Assembly: GCF_010183535.1 (NCBI RefSeq)
Contig: NC_071332.1
Coordinates: forward strand, 16,182,001 to 16,246,000
Direction of reading: 5' to 3'
DNA length: 64,000 nucleotides
Source: Caenorhabditis remanei
Taxonomy: Eukaryota; Nematoda; Chromadorea; Rhabditida; Rhabditidae
The translations under genes and the position numbers were made by a program. The notes under the pieces are model-generated. The model did no database searches, had not been told where the DNA came from, and was given only the letters and a program-made list of their open reading frames with translations. Positions 52,199 to 63,900 of the stretch are shown here, in pieces. The stretch's first letter is position 1. Each line of letters starts with the position of its first letter.

Positions 52199-54569
52199 AT
52201 GGTAAGCTACCTGGTAGAAATTATTCCAAAATTACACGTATTTTAGTTCGGATTCATTCATGAGAGTATTCGTCAACTCATCTGTCGTAACTATGGAGAA
52301 GAGACTTGGATTCAAGTTCTGGAGAAGGCTGGATTCGAGAACGGAAAAGAGAATATTGTGAATCATTACTACTCGGATACAGACACTTATGTTCTGGTGG
52401 ATAGTGTCTCTCTTGTTATAAGTGAGTGTTAGAACTGAAATTGATGTATCTATGTATTGTGTAAATTTTAGAAGTGACGAAAGACCAGGTCTGGGAGATG
52501 TACGGCGGCTTCTTGATTACATATTCCATGGAAATTGGATGGGATGAATTAGTCCGGAGCATGAGTCCAAACCTGAAAGGGTTTCTGGATAGTCTTGATA
52601 GTCTCCACTACTTTATTGATCATGTGGTATACAAGGCTAACCTACGTGGACCGTCATTCAGGTGTGAGGAAAACTCGGACGGTGATCTCCTTCTGCATTA
52701 TTTCACTGGCCGCCCTGGTTTGTATCCAATTGTAAAAGGAGTGGTGAGAGAGGTGGCTAAACGAGTTTTCGATTTGGATATCAACTTGGTAGTGCAAGGA
52801 AGAACTCAGAGAAGTGTGCACATGAATAATGGAGAGAGAGTGGAGGAGCATGTGGTGTTTTTGATTAAGGTAAGGAAAAGTACTATCACAAATATTTTGC
52901 TATGAAATTTTAGAACGTCGGAGAGAACCGCCGAGATTCAGATGGCTCTCATGCCGGCCTGCTCGCTTCCTCTAACCCGAACTTTCCGGAAATTTTGGAT
53001 GACACTCTCCAAATGTCACTTGACGACTTTTCCAAAGCTCTCCCTTATCACTTTGTGATTGATGAGTCTTGCAAACTGGTTCAATGCGGTAGTGAGCTAC
53101 AGTAAGTCTTACTACTGCAAGATAAAACAAAAAAAGCATTTCCAGCAATCATATCCCCAATGAGCTCCTTCAACCTGGGACTCCAATCCTCCGTATCTTT
53201 GAAATCAATCGCCCTCAAATCCCATTGGATTTTGAAAATATTTGCAACTTTATCAATGCGGTATTTGTCCTCCAAGTCAAAACGTCTCCATTGAAGAAGA
53301 AATTAATGGATGCAATGAGCCAGGAGGAGCTTAAACAGGAAGTGTAAGTCAGTGGAAGATTTTCTCTAACTGCGGAATATTTCAGGGAAGCGTTAGAAGA
53401 GGAGGAGGACAAATCAAACGAGCTAACACAGGGACACCATCTTAAACTGAAAGGGCAGATGATGCTACTATCCTCCAAGAAACATATCATCTACCTGTGC
53501 TCTCCATACGTGACATCTATAAATGAGTTGATGCAGTATGGGATGAGACTGACCGCCATGCCTCTTCATGATGCTACACGGGATTTGATTCTTCTCAACC
53601 AGCAAAGATTGACGGATGTGGAAGTGAAGTGAGTTCTAAACAGTTTTTCTGTTCAATTTTGAAATTCCAGCCTCCAACTAGAAGCTAACAATGAGCAGCT
53701 TGAAACCATGACCAGGGAATTGGAGCAAGAGCGTCTGAAGACTGATTCAATTCTGAAAGATATGCTTCCAAAACGTATTGCTCAACAGTTGCTCAGTGGA
53801 GAACATATTGAAGCTGCAGAGCATGACGCTACGGTGATGTTCTGTGATCTACCAACTTTCCAACAAACCATACCTCAATGTTCTCCTAAGGACATCGTTC
53901 GAATTCTCAATGAGATTTTTAAAAAATTGGATCGTATTATTGTGATCCGAGGGGTCTTCAAAGTGGAGACAGTCTCCGACAGCTATATGGCAGTGTCGGG
54001 GATTACTGAGTTCACTCCGGAGCACGCTGAAAATATGTGTCACGTGGCATTAGGGATGATGTGGGAAGCAAGAAGTGTGGTGGACCCTGTTTCGAAGAAT
54101 CCATTCCTTCTGAGAATTGGCCTGCACTCTGGAAAGATTGTCGCTGGAGTTGTTGGAACAAAGTCGCCAAAATATTGTCTATTCGGGGAGACTGTCACGC
54201 TGGCGTCTCAAATGGAATCTCAAGGAATGGCTGGAAAGATTCAATGCAGCAAATGGACATACGAGAAGGCGATGGAAACTGGACGATTTGAGTTTAGTCC
54301 CCGCGGGAGGATTAATGTAAAGGATAGAGGGCAGACAGAGACGTATTTCTTGACGAGAAGTTTGAAGAAAAGTATTTGGGAGATTGTGGATCATGAGAGA
54401 GGTTAGCGAATATGTACCATTGGGAACTAATCATGTTCTTGCAGATGTGAACGTTAATAGTATCGAAGGATACGAAGAATTGGAGACGTCGATTGAAAAT
54501 GCGATCACGGTGAAGGCGAATAATCTACGTCCCGGACATCTCAACTCGGCAGCTTGCTCTATTTCTTGA
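52199..54569 (+). CDS. gcy-34: Atypical soluble guanylate cyclase (gcy-32/34/36 group)
   Basis: Haem-binding cyclase of the type that senses O2 in URX/AQR/PQR-like neurons of C. elegans. Eight exons: 52199-52201 (just the ATG), 52247-52421, 52472-52869, 52914-53101, 53146-53343, 53386-53628, 53671-54401, 54445-54569; total 2061 nt, 686 aa with no break. H-NOX domain from [17 protein letters not shown], with the proximal haem His in [11 protein letters not shown] and [16 protein letters not shown] for the YxSxR region. Then the H-NOX-associated domain ([20 protein letters not shown]), a coiled coil ([20 protein letters not shown]) and the cyclase domain ([43 protein letters not shown]). The clade is clear; gcy-34 rather than gcy-32 or gcy-36 is my best guess from recalled length and sequence. 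Confidence 0.95.
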
Positions 54570-55436
54570 TTTTTTATTTTGTAATTATTTTGAAGATCAA
54601 CAACGAAAAATGTAATAAACTTGTCAGTTTCTTTTAAAAGAACAATCAATCAGTTATGAGGAATTTCATTAGGTCGACTTTAGGAAGTTTGCGATGAATG
54701 GAAATGTAACTGTTTTCGAGCACGAGCAGAACCGAACTGATCCTCAACATTTTCGAGCGCGGCGAGCCGAAAAACTAATTGAACTATTCACCTCCGGAAA
54801 AATGTTTTTCACTCGAGTCATTTACCGGAGAATACGGAAAAAAGTTTTTTTGGTAAATGAGCAAAGGGAAAAAAAACGTTTTTTTCAGGACGTGAATAGC
54901 TCGATAACTTTCGATTTTGTTCACGTAAAGAAGATCGGAACCAGATAGCGGGAGCCTAAGACAATCAACAATCCCATATCGGGTTGAAAGTTTCTGCTAT
55001 TACATATAGTGTGCTTCTTTCAAATTTGCTTCATCAAATGATGATTAATTATCGACTCTCTTGTTAGCATTGCATGTCGTCACACTCAAAATGCATAGAT
55101 AAAACAATTTCAAATCGGAAACTATCAACAATTAGGATGGTATAAAGATAACAAGCGGAACCATTTTCCTTGCACCGCGAAACAAATTTTTATTGACATT
55201 CTCTTATTTCCTAACATCTTTTTGGTTTGTAGTAGTGACGTATCTGAACTGAGAGGAGCAAATAGGATCGAAAAATCAGTTTTTGAGTCATAAAATGGTT
55301 TCTCAATCAGGATCAAAGAATAAACATTTTTCGCTCACTTCTTATCATAATGTAATTACATGCCTAATGTTGCAAAGTGGTTTCATTATAAAAAGCGAGT
55401 TGGGATTGTTATCGGAAGACTTGGAAACTTTTCGAA
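54570..55436. other. Intergenic DNA
   Basis: AATAAA for the cyclase near 54612. An 84-codon frame at 54694-54948 is Arg/Phe-rich without domains and probably non-genic. Just before the next gene, ATTATAAAAAGCGAGTTGGG (about 55385) is a TATA-like promoter conserved upstream of the tandem copy. Confidence 0.45.
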
Positions 55437-57034
55437 ATGAAATTTCTATCATTCGTTTCACTAATTAGCTTTATTTATGGGAGCCAGCAAGTCGAGCAAC
55501 TGATCAATCTCAACACTTTTATCGGAGGAAATGTATCAAATCCATTTAGCCGTAATGAGAGTCCGTGTAACATTTATGTTTCCGCAAGTGCTGATGATGA
55601 ATCTCTATTATCAAAAATCTATTTAGTAAATGACGATAACCAAAAGATTTCGTAAGTTTCACTATGGGGGATTCAGAAATACAAATTATCTGTTTTCAGG
55701 CTTAACGACTTACGTTTGAGTAGAAACGCTAACACCGGAGAACTTCAACCATTCAGTGTCTTCAGCTCCGGTTATCTGATCACAAACCTTACTACGAGTC
55801 AGTTACAGACATTAACCGGATTTTTGTTTCAAAGCACAAGGGATCAGTGGAGTAACAGTAATTTAATATTGATATATAGGATTCTAAACAAACAGAGAAA
55901 TTCAGATAACTTCCACGTCTTCGAAGCTGATGATATTCAAGACATAAGTCGTTATGACACGGACCAATCAACCACTCTTTTTTTGAATTCTGGCAGAGAT
56001 AATACCGGATCTCAAAGTTCCGTAACATTCAGTAAATGGGATCAGGGTGATGATGCTCGAGTTAACATCTATAATGGTTTCCGTTCAAGCGAACGAGAGG
56101 ATGTACTAATCTTCTCAAATCCACTAGCAGTTCAAGATATTGTGATGTTGTTCCCAAAAGTTGAGACATTTTCGGTGCCTTGCAGAACGTTTTACATAAA
56201 GTCGTTGGGAAGAATAAGTTATCGAATTCAGCCAGGAAGTCGTAAGTTTAAAAAAACCGAAATGAGAGATGACGATCTGAAATTGAAGAAAATCTATTTG
56301 CTACTTCTTCATACACTACTACTGGTCTACTTGTGAAAGGAGCGGATCAAGAATCTTCTGCGACGTACCGAATTCTGCAAGACTCACAAGATTTCACGGG
56401 AGTGACTGGTTTCAATGTAATGAGCTCCATGATATTTTGATTTAAAATCATTAAAAAGTATTTCAGACTCTTGCCATCAACAATAAAAACAACACTCAAG
56501 TTCAGGTAGCAGTCTATAATAATCCGCCAGATAACAGCTACTACAACACGTCAGTCATTCCGGGGAATGCAGTCATGTCTTGGAGTATTCCATTTGTTGG
56601 TGACAAGCTTGATATAAAATCAAGAAGAGATAACACTTCAGCAATCTTCACCCAGTTTTTTATCATTCGTGAGTTTAGGAGTGTGGTTAGAACTACTGTC
56701 ACATGTAAGATACATTTCAGAAGGACCACCTCGCCTGACTACAACTACTCAGACGCCTCTAACAACTACAACACAGACATCTACGACGCAGACATCTACG
56801 ACACAGACTTCGACGCAGACGCCGACCACAACAACAACATTGCCAACTTCTACAACAACTGTCAAAACAACATCAACACCAACAACAACAAAACCAACAC
56901 AACCGACAACAAACTCTTCGTCAACAACAACGACAACTACAACTACAACAGTAGCAACAACTACAAAAGTGGCATCAGTTTCTAAATTATTTGTTTCGAT
57001 TGTTGTTTCTTTAAGCTATGTGGTTTTGATTTAA
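55437..57034 (+). CDS. Thr-rich, probably GPI-anchored secreted protein, copy 1
   Basis: Five exons in frame: 55437-55651, 55700-56241, about 56289-56416, about 56467-56670 and about 56721-57034. Signal peptide MKFLSFVSLISFIYGSQQ; a repeated beta-rich ectodomain (SSVTFSKWDQGDDARVNIYN; VQVAVYNNPPDNSYYNTS) that may be CUB-like; then a Thr/Gln/Ser mucin-type region (TTTTQTPLTTTTQTSTTQTS) and a hydrophobic C-terminus (SKLFVSIVVSLSYVVLI) suited to a GPI signal. The intron between exons 2 and 3 ends in an unusual GAAG acceptor. Extracellular and possibly induced in gut or epidermis, by analogy with similar nematode families. Confidence 0.75.
56720..56970 (+). repeat. ACA/ACN-rich mucin repeat, copy 1
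   Basis: Coding low-complexity sequence of ACA, ACT, ACG and CAG codons that encodes the Thr-rich stalk. The frame-shifted reading would be Asn/Tyr/Asp-rich. Length differs from copy 2 (59 kb), so the region is unstable. Confidence 0.7.
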
Positions 57035-57667
57035 TTGTAATTTTTGAGATGGTAAAATGAATAAATACTCTGGACTTTTATCGTTTCAAAATTAGACAAA
57101 ATTTTGAACTTTCTCTTCTGAAAAAAAACGATGTGAATGACTTCAAATGCAGTTGAATACAAGAAAAATCACAGATGTCGGATAGACCGTATAACTTTCA
57201 TTGGGAATCGAGATGTTTTATAACTGAATTTTGTAAATCACTATTGACTTCATTCAGTGATAAATTCATTTAGAAATTATTGATCTTTCTGAATTATCAC
57301 ATCAAATAACTATCAGTTATCGTCACCCTTATTGACATTGCGATTCGTCAGAGATAAACGTTTCCTACTCGGAAATTATAAACAATGGTATGTGGTTAAC
57401 GTGCCGAAGCATTTTCTCTCTTTTGCAAGTGATGCACACTCTCTCATTCACGTTTTATAGTAGTGACGAATCAAAATTCGAAATGAAACCAAAAAACCAT
57501 CTTATCTCACCTCATAAAATGGTCTCTTGATGAGAATCCAATAAAAAAGACAATTTTTAAATTACGCACTGCGTATCGTTATGAAACTAGATACTAAATG
57601 TTGCAAAAAACTTTCAATATAAAAGGCGAGTTGGGACTGTTACCGGAAGACTGGGAAACTCTCCAAA
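57035..57667. other. Spacer between tandem copies
   Basis: AATAAA near 57060, then AT-rich DNA. The last 60 bp repeat the TATA-like AATATAAAAGGCGAGTTGGG element found before copy 1. Confidence 0.45.
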
Positions 57668-59228
57668 ATGAAATTTCTATCATTTGTTCTACTGACTAGC
57701 TTTATTTATGGGAGCCAGCAAGTCGAGCAACTGATCAATCTCAACACTTTTATCGGAGGAAATGTATCAAATTCGTTGCCCGGACAATCGTCGTATGGTA
57801 TTTATATTTCTGCAAGCAATGATGATGAATCTCTACTCTCGCAAATCTATTTAGTAGATTACAATAATCGTATGACTTCGTAAGTTTAATTGAGATTCAG
57901 AAATACAAATAAACTGTTTTCAGACTCAACGATGTACGTTTGAATACAAATTCCATCACCGGAGCACTTCAAGCATACGAAGTCTTTATATCAGTCTATT
58001 TGATCACAAACCTTACTACGAGTCAGTTGCAGACATTGACCGGATTTATGTATTTAAGCACATTGAATCAAGATCGAAATAGTAATTTTTTTTATCCAAA
58101 ATAATCGGATGAATGGAACATAGACCAAATTCAGATTACTTCCACGTCTACGATGTTTCGTATACTCAAACTATCAGCTATCAATTGAATTCGCAGAACC
58201 CGGCGACAATAACCACTCTTTTTCTGAATAGTGATAATGCCAGTTCCGTGACATTCAGTAGATGGGATCAAGGTCTTGATGCTCAAGTTACTCTCTATGA
58301 TGGATTCCGGTCAAGCGTCGCGGAACGAGCAAACACTCAAATTTTCGCCAATCCACTTTATTTTCAAAATTTTGGAATATCTTTCTCGAACGTTGAGACT
58401 TTCTCAATTCCAAGCAGAACGTTTCACATGAAATCGCTCGGCGGAATCAGTTTCCGAATTCAGCCAGGAGAGAATCGTACGTTTTCTGTTGTGTTTAAAA
58501 ACGTTGTTCTGCTTAAATTTTAGAGAAATTAGTTGCTACGACTGCTTTCACAACTACTGGTCTACATGTGAAAAGAGCGGATCAAGAATCTTCTGTGACG
58601 TATCGAATTTTGCAAGACTCACTTGATTACACGGGAGTGACTGGTGTCAATGTAATGAACAACAAGCTTTAAAACTAAAAGGTTTAATTTCAGATTGTTT
58701 CTACCATTCCAGGGAGTTCTTCAGTTCAAGTAGCAGTATATAATAATCCACCAGATAACAGCTACTACAACACGTCAGTCATTCCGGGGAATGCAGTAAT
58801 GTCTTGGAGTATTCCATTTGTTGGTGACAAGCTTGATATCAAATCAAGAAGAGATAATACTTCTACAATCTTCACGCAGTTTTTTATCATTCGTGAGTTT
58901 AGGAGTGTGGTTAGAACTACTGTCACATGTAAGATACATTTCAGAAGGACCACCTCGGCTGACTACAACTACGCAGACGCCTCCAACTACTACGACACAG
59001 ACACAGACACAGACATCGGCATCACTAACAACAACAACATTGCTATCTTCCACAACAATTATGAAGACGACACCAACTACAACAAATCCACCACAACAGG
59101 CAACAAACTCTTCGTCAACAACAACAACTACTACTACTACAACAGTTGCAACAACCACAAAATTGGCTTCTGTTTCTAAATTATTTGCATCTATTGTTGT
59201 TACTTTGAGTTTTGTATTCTTGGTATAA
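57668..59228 (+). pseudogene. Thr-rich secreted protein, copy 2, frameshifted
   Basis: Same five-exon structure as copy 1 with high identity in exons 1, 4 and 5: MKFLSFVLLTSFIYGSQQ, NNPPDNSYYNTSVIPGNAVM, a Thr-rich stalk and the end KLFASIVVTLSFVFLV. In exon 2, about five extra nucleotides relative to copy 1 in the poly-T stretch near 58085 shift the frame and create a TAA (FFYPK*); the downstream frame resumes at RPNSDYFHVYDV. No GT-AG pair restores frame. It is likely a young pseudogene, or the T8 run hides a sequencing indel. Confidence 0.7.
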
Positions 59229-60000
59229 TTTTAACTTCTGAAAATTAAAATGAACGAAACTTCCCATCCACTTTCTGTTTTACAATGAGTTTATGTAAAT
59301 AATTGAACCCATACATGTGGAATCAGCACTCGTTCTGATAATTGATAACTGCTGGCATCATAAAATAATTAAAACTGTATGTGATTTCTGCTCCGATTGT
59401 TCCATGTAGTTTGTCCATCATCCTCTCCGTACGTGATTAACTCAGTGATAAGGTTGTGTGACCAAACTTCTGCACCGAGAAGGAAATAAAATCAAAAAAT
59501 CATTTTTTCAAGTCAGAAATTTCTTTTATTATATTTGGAACTGAGAGCAGCACATCACAGATAATACAAAACTACACACGCTACTCTGCTAAATGTATTC
59601 TACACAAAATAGTTATCGAAGGTCATCTACTATGCTATAAATGAAAATGTTGTTTTTAATTTTACTAATTTCTATTATTATCCAGCCAGTACGCCGACAG
59701 AAATAAAAAATTCCCAATCGACCGCCGTTGTTAGCCAATTTGTAGCTTTCCAGAAAATCAAATACTAAACAAATTTGCGTGTAATCATTTCAAATTGTTA
59801 TCAGTAACAAAGAAAATTATTCTGTGTTTTGCTCTAAAACTCCGACGACCATTCTCATAGAACACTAGGTCATTTCACATCATTTTGTTATAGTTTCTGA
59901 TTGTCTTGTTATTAATCGGAATTTCTCATGACATAATTCAAAAAAAATCGACCAAAAAATCGTTGTTAGGATAAACTATAAATAAAGAAGGAGAATCATT
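59229..60000. other. Intergenic DNA
   Basis: AT-rich with no gene recognised. ACTATAAATAAAG (about 59975) may be the core promoter of the next gene. Confidence 0.4.
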
Positions 60001-61275
60001 ATGAATAATTGTGAAACTATAAAACTCGTCATTCTTTATTCCTGCTTGTTTCAACTTATAGTATCACAGACCCTAATATGTGACCCTGGCTTCACTATGG
60101 TGCTAGACAAGTGTCTTCAGATTTTCAATGAACCTCAGAACCATACATTTGCTGAGAATAAGTGTCGAAGCTATGGCGGGACATTGGTTATTATTCAGAA
60201 TGCAATTGTGAGTTTCAAAGGATTTCAGTCTTTGCTTCGACTGTAAGAGGGAGTTCTTTTCAGCAAAACCGTGCAATTTCGAAATTTGCTAGTGACAATA
60301 ACTTGAGTAAAGTATGGATTGGAGTCTACTGCTTTGGAAATTCCACCTCTTAATGTTTCTATGATGACTTTTCGGGACCTGTCTCAATTGGAAATAATTT
60401 TGCACCAGGGTCCCAATATAGCGGATGTGTTAGTATGGTAACAACTGGATCACAATCTGGAAAATGGTATAGTTCCAGTTGCAATGGTGTGGACGGAAGT
60501 AATTCTTACATTTGTGAAATGCCGACTACAACAAATGGTAAGATATTAACACAGGACAATAGCTCAACCGTTATTAACTTTAGGAACAATTAAGGGAGCA
60601 GAGTCATGTGTAAACTACGATGGGTACTGCTATTATACGACACATGATGCGCCTCTGGAAGTTGCGGAGAGTATTTGTCAAGAGAATAATGGTCACGTCG
60701 CCTCAATCAACTCTCAACATGAAAACGATTTCATCAAGAACACATTTTCCAGTGTCTACTTTTTAATGCTTTGCGCTAGAGAGTATTTTCCGAACGTCTA
60801 TGCATGGTCCGATGGATCGTTGTTTGAAGATTTCGATAAGCGATACCAATTCGATATTGCTGACAACACGAGGCCCTGCTTAGTGATGACTACCGATACT
60901 GGGTTATGGATGAGAGCCGGATGTGATATTCAACAATCATTTGTCTGCAAAGTACCACTTGAGCCAAAAACAATTGAAGGCAATTCCCACTGCAACTCTA
61001 CTATGCTAATGGCTCCCACAACCATTACATCATATGGCTACAACATCGGTTCCGAAGTTTTCACACCTTGTACATACCAGATAATATCACCAGGGCCATA
61101 TTTTATCCAAATTTACTTCGTGGATATTCAGAATAGTACTGTAGAAGTTTTTGATGAAAACGGAAACGAGATTGCTCTTGCAACATCTAGGACTACAGTA
61201 TACGCCTCGTCAAATTTTGTAACTGTGGTTCACAAAAGTGGAGGATTGTTTAAGGCAAAAGTGTTGGTCGCTTGA
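60001..61275 (+). pseudogene. C-type lectin/CUB protein, copy 1, with TAA in frame
   Basis: Exons 60001-60207, 60264 to about 60538, and 60584-61275. Signal peptide ending IVSQ; first lectin domain (CRSYGGTLVIIQNAI; VWIGVYCFGN; SGCVSMVTTGSQSGKWYSSS); second lectin domain (YCYYTTHDAPLEVAESICQE; YAWSDGSLFEDF); C-terminal CUB-like domain (CTYQIISPGPYFIQIYF). At 60351-60353 TAA interrupts GNSTS*CFYDD; copy 2 has serine there (TCG/TCT, one change from TAA via TCA). Everything else is open, so this is a single-lesion copy. Family members in C. elegans (clec genes) are often pathogen-responsive. Confidence 0.82.
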
Positions 61276-61580
61276 TAATCAATTTGTTTGAAATAAATTT
61301 TCCGTTATTATTATTTATAAGAATTTTTTTCTGGAATAAAGCAATATGGCAACACTAATAAGACTACATACATCAAGTGCTCATAGCTTCCTTTCTATAT
61401 TTCGAAAATCAAAAATTTTGTCATCAAATTTCTACTAAGTACACCTTAACACTCTAATCTGTTCTTAACGCCTTTTCGGAAACAAAAATCAGAATATCAA
61501 CTCTTTCAATTGTTGCAAACGACCGCTATAAAAGTTGCTGATATAATTATTTTTAGTCATATTTCCTTCCAGTCAAAAAT
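61276..61580. other. Spacer between the two lectin genes
   Basis: AATAAA near 61291 and 61337; a GCTATAAAAG-type box (about 61534) precedes the next gene. Confidence 0.45.
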
Positions 61581-62822
61581 ATGAAAGTTATTTTCCTATT
61601 TTTGTCTTTTATACTATCCACCCTATCGCAAAATCTAACATGCATGTATGGGTACGATTTAGTTATGAATAAGTGCTTGCGATATTATGGATCAGACAAC
61701 CAAATACATTCTGAAATTTATGAATGTCGGTTATTTGGAGGGACACTTGTCACTATAAATAATGCAATCGTGAGTTTTTTTTTAAAAATTGGTTTCCAGT
61801 TCGAAAGTTTGTTTTTAGGAAAATAGAGCCGTTGTTCAATATGCATCTGACCAAGGCCAAGACAGAATCTGGTTAGGATCGTACTGTTTTGGAAATAGCT
61901 CATCGTCTTGTTACAACGATGACTACTCTGACTCCAGCTACAGTAACTTTGCCCCGGGGAACCCTCTTGTGAATGGTTCGGAAGGCTCTTGTGTTAGCAT
62001 GATAACTAAAGGATCGCATGTTGGAAGATGGTTCTCCTCGAACTGCAATCACAATTTTTATTCATTTATTTGTCAACTGCCGACTACTGTAGATGGTAGG
62101 TTCGTGTTGGTATGCACAGAAATAATTATTTTTCAGGATCAAAGTACAAGTCCGATGGCAAATGGTTTGAAAATTTCAACAATTCCGCGTATTATGTTGT
62201 GGAAGGATCTATCGATGAAGCAGAAATCGAATGTCAAAAAAACAATGGGCATGTTGTGTCGATCCATTCAAAGCAGGAGAACGATTTTATTCTAAACCGG
62301 ATGGCACTAGTTCCGGAAAATGTTAGACTCGGAGCAAAACGAGTTTTCAATAACTCTTATGCCTGGGCAGATGGTACTCTCTGGGATTTCGATTTCCGGG
62401 ATCAGTTAGACGACATGCCAGAATCTCTAGACTGCTTAGAGATATTTACAGTACATCAACTATGGAGTAGAACCGACTGTGATACAACAGCATCTAACAT
62501 CTGCAAGATACCACTCCCTCCAATTGAAGACAACTCTCATTGCAATACAACTCTCCTAATGTCTCCCTCTACTTTCACATCTTATGGATATGGCATGCAA
62601 GGATTACAGTCTCCTTGCACCTGGAAAATCGTGGCACCAGGTCCATATCAAGTCAATTTACAGTTTTTGGAAATGCGGAATAGCAGTGTGACGGTATTAG
62701 ATGCAAGTGGGAAGCTGATAGCAAGCGTGAACTCGACGGTGAAAGTGTTAGCCGAGTCAAATATTGTTACAGTTGTACACAATGGGCAGGGAACTTTCAA
62801 GGCTAGTGCTCTGGCATTTTGA
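61581..62822 (+). CDS. C-type lectin/CUB protein, copy 2, intact
   Basis: Three exons parallel to copy 1. Signal peptide MKVIFLFLSFILSTLSQ; lectin domain 1 (CRLFGGTLVTINNAI; RIWLGSYCFGNSSSSCYNDD; GRWFSSNCNHNFYSFICQLP); lectin domain 2 (ECQKNNGHVVSIHSKQEN; YAWADGTLWDFDF; LWSRTDCDTTASNICKIPLP); CUB-like domain (CTWKIVAPGPYQVNLQFLEM). All junctions keep frame to TGA at 62820-62822. No EPN or QPD sugar-binding signature is obvious, so carbohydrate binding is not assured. Secreted; likely clec family, possibly intestinal. Confidence 0.88.
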
Positions 62823-62913
62823 GTCTAAATTTTTTTTTAAATAATTAAAATTTATTGAATAAAGTCTCAAACCCGTGGAAATCCGTAACAAAAAAAGAAA
62901 GGTTGAAATTAAT

Positions 62914-63900
62914 TCAAGTCAACAAAACCTCTTTCACACTATTATCAAATTTCATAAAATTAAAAAGATCGGAGACCCGAGTTTGATTATAAAGTGTCTT
63001 CACCCCACATCTTATTGCACTGATCAATAATATCAATTCACCGAATCTTTCTTCGCCATTTCCAGGAAACCTCTCCATAGTGTGCTCCATAAGCTCATCC
63101 ACACATCTAGAATAGAGCCCAGCAACGACACCTTCTTGACCGCAATAGATGGCTCGTTCGGAGCAAGAAGCTGGAAATAAAAAATATGGTTGGGTGAACA
63201 TTTTGAAAAATCTTACGTTTTAAGAGCATTAAAATTTTCAAAACGGCACATTCCACCTCATCAACTTCCAGTCTACGAAATGGTTTGGCAACGGTTTCCA
63301 GGAGATCCGACACAAAGTTATAGTGAAGTCTGAAACCGCAAGAAAATTTTGTAATGATATATTTATGAAACAACTTACTGTGTCTTAATTTTCATACTTT
63401 CCATGTCAATAGCTGCATATGGTAGTCCAAAAAAATAATCTGAATGCATAAAGCTTCCATTTTGAAGCAACCAAATCCCTGAATCCGCTTCTTTTGCAGT
63501 CTTGAATCCTTGATCAATTAGCAGAAATGCCAAGCAATACTCCGCCAAAATATTCTTCTTAGACACTAGAGATAACTTTTTGAAAGGCTTCAACTGGTTA
63601 CCCCATTCCGTTGCTTGTTTTAGACACAATTTCAGCATGATATCCACATCATGAGCTCGAGCCCTTCGGCGGTATTTTACAGTATTCTGAAAGAATCCCC
63701 TTTCATTAAAATGTTATGTGCAAAGCGAAACAAATTCCGCCGGATGAGAACGAAAAGGACGAAAAGAACGAAAAGTCTGCGTGATCATTGATAACATCTC
63801 CTCGGAACACAAAAGAGACCATTAGATTACATGGGGTTGTTTCGTGAGAAAGTGAAATTGAGATGAGGCTACATACCATAACAGCACGTTCAACACACAT
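62914..63900 (-). CDS. Nuclear hormone receptor ligand-binding region (5' end unclear)
   Basis: Four exons on the minus strand. The first visible one reads QSFAMCVERAVM; the second VDIMLKLCLKQATEWGNQLK, PFKKLSLVSKKNIL, LLIDQGFKTAKEADSGIWLL and SFMHSDYFFGLP, matching the helices 3-5 signature of the expanded nematode nuclear receptors; then LHYNFVSDLLETVAKPFRRL and ELILLISAIRCGVKTLYNQT, ending at 62914. No zinc-finger DNA-binding domain lies in the remaining 100 bp, and a TAA stands upstream in frame without an intervening acceptor. It is either a DBD-less receptor starting at 63900, a 5'-truncated copy, or a gene whose first exons lie beyond the window. Confidence 0.75.

Noticed and set aside
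54694..54948. 84-codon plus-strand frame after the soluble cyclase
   Set aside because: No domain, signal peptide or splice support; poly-A and poly-T runs dominate.
58844..59158. Val-rich minus-strand frame
   Set aside because: Antisense of the ACN-repeat Thr stalk; composition artefact.
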